In this document: in pieces, positions 25,601-35,735 of the stretch
Layout of the letters: each line of letters starts with the position of its first letter
How positions within the stretch are numbered: position 1 is the stretch's first letter
Source of the DNA: Flavobacterium pallidum
GTDB taxonomy: Bacteria; Bacteroidota; Bacteroidia; Flavobacteriales; Flavobacteriaceae
Length of the DNA: 64,000 nucleotides
NCBI RefSeq assembly: GCF_003097535.1
Contig: NZ_CP029187.1
Location: 372,001 to 436,000 of the forward strand
Direction of reading: 5' to 3'
Notes under the pieces: generated by a model
Seen by the model: the letters and a program-made list of their open reading frames with translations, nothing else
What the model was told of the DNA's origin: nothing
The model's database searches: none
Made by a program: the position numbers and the translations under genes

Positions 25601-28600
25601 ATGAAAATATTACATAAGGCACTAATGCCTGTTTTTTTGATGTTTTCCGCGTTGGCGCTTGCCCAGGGTGGCGCTTCCTCGTGTGGTGAATTGCAGGCGA
25701 ATTTCCAACAGTACCAAGCCTGCGCGACGACCATTCAATTTACCAATTCGATTAATAACCCCAGTCAGGAAAATTTCAACACGAGTTGTATTGGAGACAA
25801 TCTCCAGGGCCCAACGTGGTTTTTTATAAAGATTAAATCCGCTGGGGATATCCACATGCAGATAAGCCAGGTTGGTAACAGCGGCAATGAAACGGATGTA
25901 GATTTTGTGCTTTGGGGGCCATTTCCGAATCTTGACAACGTATGCGGTCAATTGAACCCATCCCACGAAATTGACTGCAGTTGGTCAGTTTTCGCTACAG
26001 AGCAGGTATCACTTCCCAATGCTATCGCCGGGCAATTGTATGTACTCCTTGTGGACAATTATTCAAACGTACCCGGTGAAATTACCATTACGCAAACCGG
26101 CGGTACCGGAAGTTCAGATTGCGGATTCTTATCGGCAGTGGATATCCTTGACAATACGGGTGCAGAAATTACAAATCTCAATTATTGTAAACCCGGCACC
26201 AAGGACCTCGTAGCTAAGGTGGACACTTCTGACTTTCCCGGAAATTTAGCAAACTATCGCTATAACTATAAATGGTACAAGGACGACGTACTGATTAACA
26301 CGATTACAGATTCTACTTCAGACACAAATACAATTACCGTAAATGAAACCGGAGATTACAGGGTTGATATGACTGCCTACGACAGTACCGACCCGACTGT
26401 AGATTTGACAAACCTGGACATCAGTTCAGATGAAATCACGCTGTCTTTTTTTGATGCTCCAGATATCACACTGCAACTTTCAGGCGGTTCCTGTCTGGCC
26501 CAAAATCCCGTGCTCCATGCAGTGGACAACAATGGTAATTTTGACGGAACCTATCAATGGTTCAGAAATAATGTTATGATTCCGGGTGCCGCAGCTCCAG
26601 ACTATACTCCTGACACTGCCGGAAATTATTATGTTAAAGTGGCCAATGCAGGCTGCCCTCCTGTAAATTCAAACAGCATCACCGTATATGTTGCCCCACA
26701 AATTTCGATTAGTGGCAACCAGACCATTTGTGAAGGAACCACACACACGATTACCTCAGCAATATCCAACAGTGCTTCACTGACATCAGTCACGTTCCGA
26801 TGGTTCAAAGACGGACAGGTAATTCCTGGCGCTACAAATAATTCTTACATTGTATCTGCTGTCAACCAAGCCCCGGGCACAACGGCATCTTACGAATTGG
26901 AAGCCACCGAAAATGGCACATGTGTATCTCTTACAAATGCTACTTCTATTACCATAAGTCCAAAACCGCAGCTGGTTTCGAATGTCAACTTAGAACAATG
27001 TGACTACATAGCCCCGAACAATGATGGCATTGCCAAGACCAATCTTACCCAGGTTTATCAGGCCATTACCAATAACAATCCGGCGTTTACACTAACATAT
27101 TATCTTGATTCCGGGCTTACCCAACAGATTCCCGACCCTTCAGCGTTTACCAATACCACGCCAAACCAGACGATATATGTTACGGGGACTATCCCAACCT
27201 CCGTTTGTATTTCTAATACGGCTACGATCAGCCTTACTGTAAGCCCTACAAACGTAGCTTCTTATACTAACATGGCTCCCGTTTGTCCTGAAATCAACAG
27301 CAGTTTTGGTTTTCTTGATTTTGAAAGTCAAAGGCAGGTTATCAAAAATACTTTTTTCCCAACGTCTAATGTCACCATCGATTTCTATGACAATGAAAAT
27401 GATGCCGCGCTGGAGCAAAATCCGCTGACGAATACGACCCAAAGGCCGATAGGCCCCACAGTAGTGTATGCCAGGATCGAAATGGGCAACAATTGCTTTG
27501 AAGTAGGCACATTCAATACAGAAATCTACTCCGCTCCGCTGCAATCGGCCATTGGGAATGTGGCGAAATGCCAGTCTGATACACTTTTATTATCTTCCAA
27601 AGATCCTGAAGCGCTTGCAGGACAAAACAACGCCGTCCAGGTGTCTTATTTCTATTCGTTCGACAATGCAAAAAACAATGCTAATGCCATCCCGAAAACC
27701 AGCGCTGTCAACCTGCCGCTGGGCAATAATCCAATTTTTGCACGGTTGGTCAACAGCAATTCGCAGTGCGTATCCATCACGGATTTCACGGTGACAGTAT
27801 TTGCAAATCCTGTATTGACGCAGCCTGATGATATTTCCCTTTGCGGTGATACTACGGCAGTATTCAACCTGGATTCCCGTATTCCACAGATTACTTCAGG
27901 GAACACAAATTACCAGGTGACGTTTTTTGCCTCACAGCAGGACCTGAATTCCGGTAATGCCATCCCCGATTCCGCCGCGTATGAATCCGCACCAAAAACC
28001 ATATTCATAAAAGCAATCGACCCAACAAATAATGGTTGTCCGTCGACGACTTCATTGACCTTGAATGTTTACCAAAGCCCCGGAAGCCCTGACAATCCCG
28101 ATATCATTGAAGAATGCAGCAGCGATGGATTTGCCGAATTTGACCTCACCAGCCATGAGCAGCAAATGGCAGGTACGACCCCGATAAACGAAATTGAATT
28201 CCGTTATTATATCGATCCGGCAGATGCTGCGGCCAATAATTCCAATGTCATATCAAATCCAGGAGCCTTTACCAATACTGCCATCTCAGAGCAGGCCATT
28301 TATGTCCGCTTAAATGGAAGCAACAGGATCGACAGTGAAACCGGGATAGCCTGCTACAGGATTTTACAGCAAATGATTTATGCAAGGCCCTTTCCAGAAA
28401 ACAAACTGAATGATTATCCATACAAGATTTGTCTGGACATCGATGGAAATGTTGTAAATCCAGCGATTGTCGATGCCGGTCTGTTGCACGGCGATTACGA
28501 TTTCATATGGTATAACGGTTCTGATGCCATTGCAGGAAATGAAATCATTACCTCGAATGGAAGTATTTTCACAACGGAGCACGAAGGCGATTATTCTGTA

Positions 28601-29158
28601 AGGATTACTGATCTTACGCATCTTACGTTATGCCAGACGATCGTGAATTTTACCGCAAGGAACTCCCTGATTCCATTTTCGCTTACTGGAAACCCAACAG
28701 AATTAGTGGCTTTTGAAACTGACAATACCATTACTGCTGTCGTGACACCACCTTCAGATGATTTTGAATACAGCCTCGATAATACGCCATGGCAGGACAG
28801 CAATGTCTTTACTGATGTAAAGGAAGGGATTTACACTTTAAGCGTCAGGAATAAATACGGTTGCGGGGAACTCAGCACCATGGTTGTCGTTACGGATTAC
28901 CCTCGGTTTTTCACGCCGAATGGCGATGGTTATAATGACCGCTGGAATATCGGCGGGCGACTGGCACTTGACAAATCCAATGTATTCATTTACGACCGAT
29001 TCGGAAAACTCATGACAGAAATCACAGCCAACGAAACGGGCTGGGATGGTACATACAATGGAAAACCGATGCCGGCAGACGATTATTGGTTCCGTATCAA
29101 TTACATCGTTGGGGGACAGAAAAAAGAATTCCTGGGGCACTTTTCGCTGAAGCGATAA
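25601..29158 (+). CDS. Giant Ig-domain protein with type IX (type B) sorting domain
   Basis: This 1185-residue exported protein has a signal peptide (ending LALAQ near residue 22). A Cys-containing N-terminal domain (about 25-180) follows, with FVLWGPF and LYVLLVDNYS. Several Ig-like or PKD-like repeats come next, with recurring YKWYKDD, YQWFRNN and FRWFKDG cores. The last 85 residues (1101-1185) are a gliding-motility-type C-terminal domain: FFTPNGDGYND, VFIYDRFGKLM, GWDGTYNGKPMPADDYWF. This domain directs secretion by the type IX system and surface attachment. It is probably an adhesin or S-layer-like protein, which is inference. A terminator follows. Confidence 0.9.
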   Translation: MKILHKALMPVFLMFSALALAQGGASSCGELQANFQQYQACATTIQFTNSINNPSQENFNTSCIGDNLQGPTWFFIKIKSAGDIHMQISQVGNSGNETDVDFVLWGPFPNLDNVCGQLNPSHEIDCSWSVFATEQVSLPNAIAGQLYVLLVDNYSNVPGEITITQTGGTGSSDCGFLSAVDILDNTGAEITNLNYCKPGTKDLVAKVDTSDFPGNLANYRYNYKWYKDDVLINTITDSTSDTNTITVNETGDYRVDMTAYDSTDPTVDLTNLDISSDEITLSFFDAPDITLQLSGGSCLAQNPVLHAVDNNGNFDGTYQWFRNNVMIPGAAAPDYTPDTAGNYYVKVANAGCPPVNSNSITVYVAPQISISGNQTICEGTTHTITSAISNSASLTSVTFRWFKDGQVIPGATNNSYIVSAVNQAPGTTASYELEATENGTCVSLTNATSITISPKPQLVSNVNLEQCDYIAPNNDGIAKTNLTQVYQAITNNNPAFTLTYYLDSGLTQQIPDPSAFTNTTPNQTIYVTGTIPTSVCISNTATISLTVSPTNVASYTNMAPVCPEINSSFGFLDFESQRQVIKNTFFPTSNVTIDFYDNENDAALEQNPLTNTTQRPIGPTVVYARIEMGNNCFEVGTFNTEIYSAPLQSAIGNVAKCQSDTLLLSSKDPEALAGQNNAVQVSYFYSFDNAKNNANAIPKTSAVNLPLGNNPIFARLVNSNSQCVSITDFTVTVFANPVLTQPDDISLCGDTTAVFNLDSRIPQITSGNTNYQVTFFASQQDLNSGNAIPDSAAYESAPKTIFIKAIDPTNNGCPSTTSLTLNVYQSPGSPDNPDIIEECSSDGFAEFDLTSHEQQMAGTTPINEIEFRYYIDPADAAANNSNVISNPGAFTNTAISEQAIYVRLNGSNRIDSETGIACYRILQQMIYARPFPENKLNDYPYKICLDIDGNVVNPAIVDAGLLHGDYDFIWYNGSDAIAGNEIITSNGSIFTTEHEGDYSVRITDLTHLTLCQTIVNFTARNSLIPFSLTGNPTELVAFETDNTITAVVTPPSDDFEYSLDNTPWQDSNVFTDVKEGIYTLSVRNKYGCGELSTMVVVTDYPRFFTPNGDGYNDRWNIGGRLALDKSNVFIYDRFGKLMTEITANETGWDGTYNGKPMPADDYWFRINYIVGGQKKEFLGHFSLKR

Positions 29159-29185
29159 TCACTGTTTCCTAAAAACCCATGATCT

Positions 29186-29216
29186 CCGGACGGAATTTTC
29201 CTTCCGGATTTTTTTA
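29186..29216 (+). terminator. Terminator after the giant type IX substrate
   Basis: The stem pairs CCGGA-C-GGAA with TTCC-T-TCCGG (29186-29207) and is followed by seven T. Confidence 0.7.
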
Positions 29217-29238
29217 CTTTTTTCAAAAACCTGGCGCT

Positions 29239-29269
29239 TTGCTACTTTGCAACTAAAACCGTACTTTTG
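29239..29269 (+). promoter_or_regulatory. Promoter of map and its downstream methyltransferase
   Basis: TTG (29239-29241) is followed after 20 bases by TACTTTTG (29262-29269), a full consensus match. The box ends 19 bases before the map ATG. Confidence 0.65.
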
Positions 29270-29288
29270 CCAACTGAAATTTACCATC

Positions 29289-30107
29289 ATGATTATACCG
29301 AAAACAAGGGAAGAAATCGAGCTGATGCGCGAAAGTGCGCTGCTGGTTTCCAAAACATTGGGAATGATTGCTACCGAAATCAAACCAGGCATCACCACGC
29401 TGGAACTTGATAAAATGGCGGAACAATTCATCCGTGACCATCAGGCCGTTCCCGGATTTCTTGGATTATACGGCTGTCCTTCCACATTGCTTACGAGCGT
29501 AAACGAGCAGGTCGTTCATGGCCTTCCGACCAACCGCCCTATTGAGGAAGGTGATATCGTATCGGTGGATTGCGGTGTACTGAAGAATCATTTCTACGGC
29601 GACCACGCTTATACTTTTGCCATCGGAGAGATTGACCCGAAAACAGAAAAATTGCTTCAGGTGACCAAGGAATCGCTCTACATCGGCATCCGCGAATTCA
29701 GGGCCGGGAACCGTGTGGAAGACATCGGCAGCGCCATCCAGAAATATACCGAATCACATGGTTACGGGGTGGTGCGTGAACTTGTCGGACATGGATTGGG
29801 CGAAAAGATGCACGAAGACCCCGAAGTCCCGAATTACGGCAAACGCGGGCGCGGTAAATTGTTCGTAGAAGGCATGACCATTGCCATCGAGCCGATGATC
29901 AATATGGGTACAAGGAATATCAAAACACTTAAGGACGGCTGGACGATCGTGACCGCGGATAAAAAACCAAGCGCGCATTTCGAGCATAATGTCGCGCTGG
30001 TGGACGGGAAACCTGAATTGCTTTCCACTTTCGCTTATGTCTATAAAGCTTTGGGAATCACATCCGATGAGGAAAATGAATTCAGGAAAACGCCATTGGT
30101 CATCTGA
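29289..30107 (+). CDS. map: Methionine aminopeptidase type I
   Basis: This 272-residue cytoplasmic enzyme removes the initiator methionine from new proteins. The metal ligands are visible in order: the Asp of VSVDCGV, the Asp of FYGDHAYTF, the His of GHGLGEKMHEDP, the Glu of IAIEPMI and the Glu of HFEHNVAL. The C-terminus is about 15 residues longer than in short bacterial forms (FAYVYKALGITSDEENEF). The start is MIIPKTREEIELM. Its stop overlaps the ATG of the next gene as ATGA. Confidence 0.95.
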   Translation: MIIPKTREEIELMRESALLVSKTLGMIATEIKPGITTLELDKMAEQFIRDHQAVPGFLGLYGCPSTLLTSVNEQVVHGLPTNRPIEEGDIVSVDCGVLKNHFYGDHAYTFAIGEIDPKTEKLLQVTKESLYIGIREFRAGNRVEDIGSAIQKYTESHGYGVVRELVGHGLGEKMHEDPEVPNYGKRGRGKLFVEGMTIAIEPMINMGTRNIKTLKDGWTIVTADKKPSAHFEHNVALVDGKPELLSTFAYVYKALGITSDEENEFRKTPLVI

Positions 30108-30871
30108 TGAAAAAAATATTCAAATTCATATTGAATACGATTCCGCGGCCATTGTTAATCCGGCTGAGCTATGTTGCCCGTCCGATTCTGGCTTTGGCGC
30201 TAAAAGGAAAAAAATTCACCGACCCGATTGATGGCAAAAGCTTCTCAATGTTCCTCCCCTACGGCTATGGGACGCAAAGGAATAATGTGCTTTCACCCAG
30301 TACGCTTTCGCTGGAAAGGCACCGATTGCTCTGGCTTTACCTGAATAATGAGACTGATTTTTTCACGAGCCCAAAAAAAGTGCTGCATTTTGCACCGGAA
30401 CAGGCTTTTTATAAACTGTTCCGAAACCGGAAAAACCTCGATTATACTACAACCGATTTGTTTTCTCCATTGGCCGATGTTAAGGCGGATATTTGCGATT
30501 TGCCTTTTGAGGACAACCAATATGATGTCATCCTATGCAACCATGTCCTGGAGCATATCCCGGATGATACCAAGGCGATGCAGGAACTGTACCGTGTCCT
30601 GAAGCCAGGCGGCATGGGCATTTTCCAGATTCCGCAGGATTTGACAAGGGAAAAGACTTTCACTGACGACACCATTACCGACGCTAAGGAGCGTGCCAAA
30701 ATATTCGGGCAATACGACCACGTACGCATTTATGGCCGTGATTATTTTGACAAACTGCGCAGCATCGGATTTAAGGTGGTTGAAGAAGATTACACCAAAA
30801 AACTATCGCCGGAACTGGTGGAGCGATTTTGCCTTGCCAAAGGTGAAATTATTCCGGTTTGTTTTAAATAA
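30107..30871 (+). CDS. Class I SAM-dependent methyltransferase
   Basis: This 254-residue protein has a methyltransferase type 11-like domain. VLHFAPEQAFYKLFR corresponds to motif I in a form lacking the usual GxGxG, followed by YTTTDLF, the acidic VKADICDLPFEDNQYDVILCNHVLEHI, and VLKPGGMGIFQIPQ. The N-terminal 60 residues are basic and amphipathic. The start codon overlaps the stop of map, so the two are translationally coupled. The substrate is not known. Confidence 0.88.
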   Translation: MKKIFKFILNTIPRPLLIRLSYVARPILALALKGKKFTDPIDGKSFSMFLPYGYGTQRNNVLSPSTLSLERHRLLWLYLNNETDFFTSPKKVLHFAPEQAFYKLFRNRKNLDYTTTDLFSPLADVKADICDLPFEDNQYDVILCNHVLEHIPDDTKAMQELYRVLKPGGMGIFQIPQDLTREKTFTDDTITDAKERAKIFGQYDHVRIYGRDYFDKLRSIGFKVVEEDYTKKLSPELVERFCLAKGEIIPVCFK

Positions 30872-30991
30872 GTCCGGAAGTTGGAAAAGTCCGAAAGACC
30901 GAAAGACAATTAAAAAGCCTGATAGAAAACTCCATCAGGCTTTTTTTATTTGGTATCCGAAGCCTCATACATGGCTTACTTTCGGTCTTTC
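30872..30991. repeat. 8 bp-period word array with a distant inverted partner
   Basis: Units of the type GTCCGAAA start at 30872, 30880, 30889, 30897 and 30905. GAAAGACCGAAAG (30893-30905) has a perfect inverted copy CTTTCGGTCTTTC at 30979-30991, and the terminator hairpin lies between them. Confidence 0.75.
30912..30947. terminator. Bidirectional terminator between the methyltransferase and M16 genes
   Basis: AAAAAGCCTGAT (30912-30923) pairs with ATCAGGCTTTTT (30934-30945). It has T runs on both strands and serves both converging genes. Confidence 0.9.
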
Positions 30992-33801
30992 TAACCCTTC
31001 TCCGGCATCAAAATCCCGATTACCTTGTCCTTCGTGAGGTATTTTTTAGCTACATCCTGCAGGTCTTTGGCAGTAATGGCCTTGATTTTGTCCTCTTTTT
31101 TCAGCAAATCTTCCGGATTGCTTGAATTCCTGTAAGCGCTGGTGAAATTCTCAAGCCAAAAGCTGTTTTCCTTAATGCTTTTCTTGTATTCCAGGAGTTC
31201 GGCTTCCTTGTATTTCTCAAGGTCTTTCGCTTCAGGTCCTTTATCGATTATCTTTTGGAGTTCCTTCAAAGCCGAGTCAACCAGTTTGTCCGTGTTTTCA
31301 GGCCCGCATGGAAACCCGATATTGAAGCCAAAACTGCCATAAGGCACTTTCCTCATGTAACCGCTTGCCCTGATTCCGTATACGCCGCTTTCATTTTCGC
31401 GCAATTGCTCGATCAGTTTTATCGTAAGCACTTCACCCAAAGCTTCCAGTGCAAGTGCTTCTTTGGCAGAATAAGCAGTGTCGCCATAATACATGATGGT
31501 GACGTTGCTTTTTGGGTCTGAACCTTTATTCACCACTTTTTTGAAATCGCCTTTTGCGAGCCTGTAGCCTAAATCCACAGGTTGGTCTTTCTTGCCCGTC
31601 GACGGCAGCGAGGCGAGGTATTTCGCAGCATAGTCTTCCATGATCTTGTCATCGACATTGCCTACGAAGTAAAACTCGAAATCACCGGCATTTGCAAAAC
31701 GTTCCTTGAACTTGTTGTACGCCAGTTCGTAATCCGAATTTTTCCAGGCTTCATCATCCGGGAAAATGCCCGCAAACCTTGGATTGTCCTTCATCAGGTA
31801 GGAATAAAATTCTTTTTGGAAATACACTGACGGCTGTGAACTCAGGTTCTTGAAAAAAGCCGACTGCTTCTGCTTGTAACCTTCATAAGCTTCCTTGTCA
31901 AGATTCAGGTCGGTGAAATAAGCATGGATCATCTCGAACATATATTCAAGGTCTTTTGGCGTCGCATTACCCGAAATGTTTTCCGTAATATCGTCTACAT
32001 AGGGATACACATTTGCGATTTTCCCGGACATGAATTTATTGATGTCGTTTACTTTCAAGCCGGAAAAACCAGCTTCCATCAAGGCACCATCAGCAAATTG
32101 TGTCTTTTTGATCTCATCATTGGAGTACAGGTTTGAACCTCCCCAACTGATGCCTTCCATCACAACCTCATCATTCTTGAAATCGGTTTTCTTGTATGTT
32201 ACCTTCGCGCCGTTTGAAAGGAATAAAGTCGTCGCACCAATTTTTGCATTGGTTTCTTTCTTCACGACACTACCCGCTTTTACAGGATGGCGCAATAGGC
32301 CAGCGGCAATTTCAGTATCTTCGTAAGGCTTGATATCTGCATCATTTACTTTCAAAGCTTCAAGCACTTCCTGCTCCGTAACCTTCTTCAGGCCTTCCTT
32401 TTCAGGCCCTGTGATCACGACGACCCTGTTGCCTTCAGTAATATATTCATTCAGGAAAGAACTCACATCCTTCAGGTTGATTTCCGGAATCATCTTTTTA
32501 GCGGCATTATATGACCATTCGATTCCGGGAGCAGGGCTTCCTTCCAAAAAGTATGACTGATACTGTCCGATATAATCCTGGGATTCAGATTTGTCCCTTT
32601 CATTATAAGCTGTTTCATATTCTGACAGGAACTGTGACTTCGCCCTGTCAAGCTCACCTTGTGTAAAACCGAATTTCTTGGCGCGCTCATTTTCGGTTAC
32701 CAAAACCTTCAACGCCGACAATTGCTGGTCTTCCTGCATCATCGCCATCGACTGGTATGCTTCTTTAGTCCTGGCAAAAGTCCCTCCGTGATAAGAAAAT
32801 CCGTACACAAATGGTGGTGTCGGGGAATTGGTCAATTCGTTAAAACGGTTGTTCAGCATCGTCGTGAACAATCCTTCCATAAGGCTTTTTTTGTAGTCGT
32901 CAACAGTGACAATCTTTTTAGGAAGCCCTGCATCCTTATACAACAGCTGGACATTCGAGCTTGAAGCTTCCTTGTCGCTTTCGATTGCGATAAATGTTTC
33001 TTTGTGATTTGGCACATCAAACGTTTTCCTAGGCTTTTCATTTTTCGGATTTTCATAAGAAGAGAAATGGTCGATGATTTTCTTTTCCATCTCCGCCACA
33101 TTGATATCCCCAACGACAATTACACTGATCAGATCCGGGCGGTACCAATCTTTATAAAAATTAACGAGTTTGTCGTATTTGAAATTCTCCAATATTTCTT
33201 TTTTACCAATCGGAAGGCGGTCTGCGTAATGGGATTTGTACATCATTTTCGGAAGGTAGCGTCCCATCATCCGTTTGTTCGCCCCCAGTCCGAGGCGGTA
33301 TTCTTCCAGCACGACACCCCTTTCCTTATCGATTTCATCCGGTGTCAGGTTTGCATTGAATGCCCAATCCTCGATAATCTGAAATCCTTTTTCCAGTTTT
33401 TCAGCATCATCAGAAGGAATTGGAAGGAAATAAGCGGTTTCATCAAAACTGGTATACGCGTTCAGATGCTGCCCGAATTTCACCCCGATGCTCTGCAGGT
33501 AATCCACCAGTTTGTTTTTCGGGAAACGCTTGGTCCCGTTAAAATTCATGTGTTCCATGAAGTGCGCCAGTCCCTGCTGGTCATCGTCTTCAAGGATAGA
33601 GCCTGCATTGATAACCAATCTGAGGTCTACTTTGTTCTCGGGTTTTGCGTTTTTCCTGATAAAATAGGTCAGCCCGTTTTTGAGTTTTCCTGTTTTTACG
33701 TTTGGATCGAGCGGAATTTTAGCAGTTCCGGTAAGGTCCTGGGCAGTTATTGACAGTGGAAATGCCAATAATAACAGCCATGCTTTGTTCATTTGTTTCA
33801 T
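30991..33801 (-). CDS. M16-family zinc peptidase (pitrilysin type), exported
   Basis: This 936-residue protein has a signal peptide (about 1-20, ending ITAQ) and two tandem M16 halves. The active half carries the inverted zinc motif HFMEH at 80-84, and the third ligand is expected in the downstream acidic segment RGVVLEEYRLGLG. The second half (from about 500) lacks the zinc motif and is the usual inactive partner that closes the chamber. It should degrade peptides in the periplasm. The gene is monocistronic, with a strong terminator at its end. Confidence 0.93.
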   Translation of the reverse strand: MKQMNKAWLLLLAFPLSITAQDLTGTAKIPLDPNVKTGKLKNGLTYFIRKNAKPENKVDLRLVINAGSILEDDDQQGLAHFMEHMNFNGTKRFPKNKLVDYLQSIGVKFGQHLNAYTSFDETAYFLPIPSDDAEKLEKGFQIIEDWAFNANLTPDEIDKERGVVLEEYRLGLGANKRMMGRYLPKMMYKSHYADRLPIGKKEILENFKYDKLVNFYKDWYRPDLISVIVVGDINVAEMEKKIIDHFSSYENPKNEKPRKTFDVPNHKETFIAIESDKEASSSNVQLLYKDAGLPKKIVTVDDYKKSLMEGLFTTMLNNRFNELTNSPTPPFVYGFSYHGGTFARTKEAYQSMAMMQEDQQLSALKVLVTENERAKKFGFTQGELDRAKSQFLSEYETAYNERDKSESQDYIGQYQSYFLEGSPAPGIEWSYNAAKKMIPEINLKDVSSFLNEYITEGNRVVVITGPEKEGLKKVTEQEVLEALKVNDADIKPYEDTEIAAGLLRHPVKAGSVVKKETNAKIGATTLFLSNGAKVTYKKTDFKNDEVVMEGISWGGSNLYSNDEIKKTQFADGALMEAGFSGLKVNDINKFMSGKIANVYPYVDDITENISGNATPKDLEYMFEMIHAYFTDLNLDKEAYEGYKQKQSAFFKNLSSQPSVYFQKEFYSYLMKDNPRFAGIFPDDEAWKNSDYELAYNKFKERFANAGDFEFYFVGNVDDKIMEDYAAKYLASLPSTGKKDQPVDLGYRLAKGDFKKVVNKGSDPKSNVTIMYYGDTAYSAKEALALEALGEVLTIKLIEQLRENESGVYGIRASGYMRKVPYGSFGFNIGFPCGPENTDKLVDSALKELQKIIDKGPEAKDLEKYKEAELLEYKKSIKENSFWLENFTSAYRNSSNPEDLLKKEDKIKAITAKDLQDVAKKYLTKDKVIGILMPEKG

Positions 33802-33954
33802 AAGGTTTCGTGATTAAGAGCCTGAAAGTAGCATATTATGCTGATAAATTACTTATATTATTAATAATTTAACAATCCGATTTCCAATGGAAACCGGGGA
33901 GTATCACAATTAAAATCACTTTTATTTGTTTATATTTACTTCAAGAATATATTT

Positions 33955-35208
33955 ATGATGAAGCATTACTGTTATTTCCTGCTTTCCCTTTTTTTTCTAA
34001 CCACCGTCCTGCAGGCACAGGTTGAAACCGAAATCATTCCTCCATTCAACATCAAGACCATCACTTTTGTACAGAGCGGGCAGAATGCGATTCCGGTATT
34101 CACCCTGAATGATTCTTTCCAGCTGCAGTTCGACGACCTTTATGGCAATGAAGCCAATTATTATTACCAGATCGTGCATTGCAATTATGACTGGACAAAA
34201 TCAGATTTATCAGAAAGCGAATACATCCAGGGATTTGACGACCAGCGCATCCAGGAATATTACAATTCGTTTAATACACTGCAGTTGTATTCGCATTACA
34301 AACTCTCATTCCCAAACAAATTCACACGGTTTAAGGTTACAGGCAACTATATGCTTAAAATCCTGAATGAGAACAGGGAAGTCGTTTTTTCAAGGAAATT
34401 TATCTTATATGAAGACCTGGTTTCCGTGCCGCTGCAGATCAAAAGAGCGCGTAACCTCGGCGTGATCGACTACAAGCAGAATCTTGATTTTGCCATTAAA
34501 TCAAAAAATATACAATTCCAGAGCCCGTTGCAGAATGTAAAAATATTGCTGCTGCAAAACGCCGAAATCAATTCAGGCATCACCAATATCAAGCCACAGT
34601 ATACCATCGGGAACGACCTGATTTATAAATACGATGCCGAAACCCAATTCTGGGCAGGAAATGAATACCTGTATTTTGAAAATAAAGATGTCCGTGGCGC
34701 AACCAACAACGTACTACGGGTGGATTCTCAGGACACTTATAATGCTTACCTGTACACAAATGTCGCGCGCGGCAGCAATCCATATACGTATTATCCCGAC
34801 ATCAATGGGAATTTCCAGATTAAGAACATCAATGCTGAAAACAATGAATTGGAAGCCGATTATGTCTGGGTATTCTTCACGCTTTCTGCGCCGAATTATT
34901 TCGGAAAAAAAGACATTTACATCAACGGAATGTTCAACAATTATGCCATCGATCCGGAATTCAAGATGGATTATAATGCTGATAAAGCAGTGTATGAAAA
35001 GGCATTGCTCATCAAGCAGGGTTTTACGAATTTCCGTTATACCATTTCAGACGCGAAGGGAAACATTGATCGGGAAAATGCGATTGATGGGAATTTCTAC
35101 CAAACAGAAAACAATTATTTCGTAATCGTGTATTACCGCGAAAACGGTCAACGTTATGATAAAGTTATCGGAAAAGGTGTCGCAACCTCAGTTGATATTA
35201 CCAATTAA
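33955..35208 (+). CDS. Type IX secretion system plug protein (DUF5103 family)
   Basis: This 417-residue exported protein has a signal peptide (about 1-21, ending LQAQ) and matches the family formerly called DUF5103. One member is the periplasmic Plug that closes the SprA translocon of the type IX system when the substrate-bound PorV form is absent. Family stretches include NYYYQIVHCNYDW, FTRFKVTGNYMLKI and IYINGMFNNYAIDPEFKMDY. It fits the two sorted substrates and the gld genes in this window. A second ATG-free alternative start was not needed, since MMKHYC opens a good signal. Confidence 0.9.
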   Translation: MMKHYCYFLLSLFFLTTVLQAQVETEIIPPFNIKTITFVQSGQNAIPVFTLNDSFQLQFDDLYGNEANYYYQIVHCNYDWTKSDLSESEYIQGFDDQRIQEYYNSFNTLQLYSHYKLSFPNKFTRFKVTGNYMLKILNENREVVFSRKFILYEDLVSVPLQIKRARNLGVIDYKQNLDFAIKSKNIQFQSPLQNVKILLLQNAEINSGITNIKPQYTIGNDLIYKYDAETQFWAGNEYLYFENKDVRGATNNVLRVDSQDTYNAYLYTNVARGSNPYTYYPDINGNFQIKNINAENNELEADYVWVFFTLSAPNYFGKKDIYINGMFNNYAIDPEFKMDYNADKAVYEKALLIKQGFTNFRYTISDAKGNIDRENAIDGNFYQTENNYFVIVYYRENGQRYDKVIGKGVATSVDITN

Positions 35209-35251
35209 TCAAAATTTAACGCTTCCCCTGTGAATTCCATCCGAATTTTTG

Positions 35252-35259
35252 TAAATTTG
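35252..35259 (+). promoter_or_regulatory. -7 box of apaG
   Basis: TAAATTTG fits TAnnTTTG and ends 24 bases before the apaG ATG. No -33 TTG was found. Confidence 0.35.
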
Positions 35260-35283
35260 GGTGTTTTAAATTCTGCCGTACAA

Positions 35284-35670
35284 ATGGTTACACAAATAAC
35301 GAGAGGCATCAAGATTTCAGTCCATACCAGTTTTGAAGGCACTTACTTCAAGAACTACAAGATTCATTTTGCCTTCAGTTATGAGATTACGATAGAGAAT
35401 TCCAGCAAAGATTCCGTGCAGCTTGTGTCACGCCACTGGGAAATCTTCGACTCATTAAACGAGTTGGAAATTGTGGATGGTGAAGGCGTAATCGGCAAAA
35501 AACCCGTTTTAAAACCCGGCGAAAAGCACACTTACAGCTCCGGCTGCCTGCTTTCCTCCCCTTTTGGAGCCATGAAAGGCTATTTCAATATGGTCAATTT
35601 TACGACGACAAGAAACTTTCGTGTCATTGTCCCGAATTTCCGCCTCAGTGCGCCATTTGCCTTAAATTAA
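35284..35670 (+). CDS. apaG: ApaG-family protein
   Basis: This 128-residue protein is a single FN3-like ApaG domain. The family segments are ITRGIKISVHTSFEG, FAFSYEITIEN, LVSRHWEIFDS, EGVIGKKPVLKPGE, and HTYSSGCLLSSPFGAMKGYF. ApaG was linked to cobalt and magnesium efflux in enterobacteria, but its biochemical role is unsettled. The start is MVTQITRG. An in-frame start 18 codons upstream would run through the -7 box, so it was not used. A terminator follows. Confidence 0.93.
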   Translation: MVTQITRGIKISVHTSFEGTYFKNYKIHFAFSYEITIENSSKDSVQLVSRHWEIFDSLNELEIVDGEGVIGKKPVLKPGEKHTYSSGCLLSSPFGAMKGYFNMVNFTTTRNFRVIVPNFRLSAPFALN

Positions 35671-35691
35671 ATAAACCTTAATATTACAGAG

Positions 35692-35714
35692 AATGCCCCA
35701 TCAGGGGCATTTTT
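35692..35714 (+). terminator. Terminator of apaG
   Basis: AATGCCCC (35692-35699) pairs perfectly with GGGGCATT (35704-35711) over a 4-base loop, followed by TTTC. Confidence 0.75.
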
Positions 35715-35735
35715 CATTTAAGCAAATTACGGATT

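Noticed and set aside
33004..33753. Long open frame (249 codons) on the plus strand inside the M16 peptidase gene
   Set aside because: It is antisense to a clear peptidase gene, has no recognisable motif, and its residue pattern follows the codon bias of the opposite strand.
33830..33842. Palindrome AGCATATTATGCT between the M16 gene and the plug gene
   Set aside because: The arms are only 6 bp in AT-rich DNA, and no repeat of the site was seen elsewhere in the window, so an operator is not supported.
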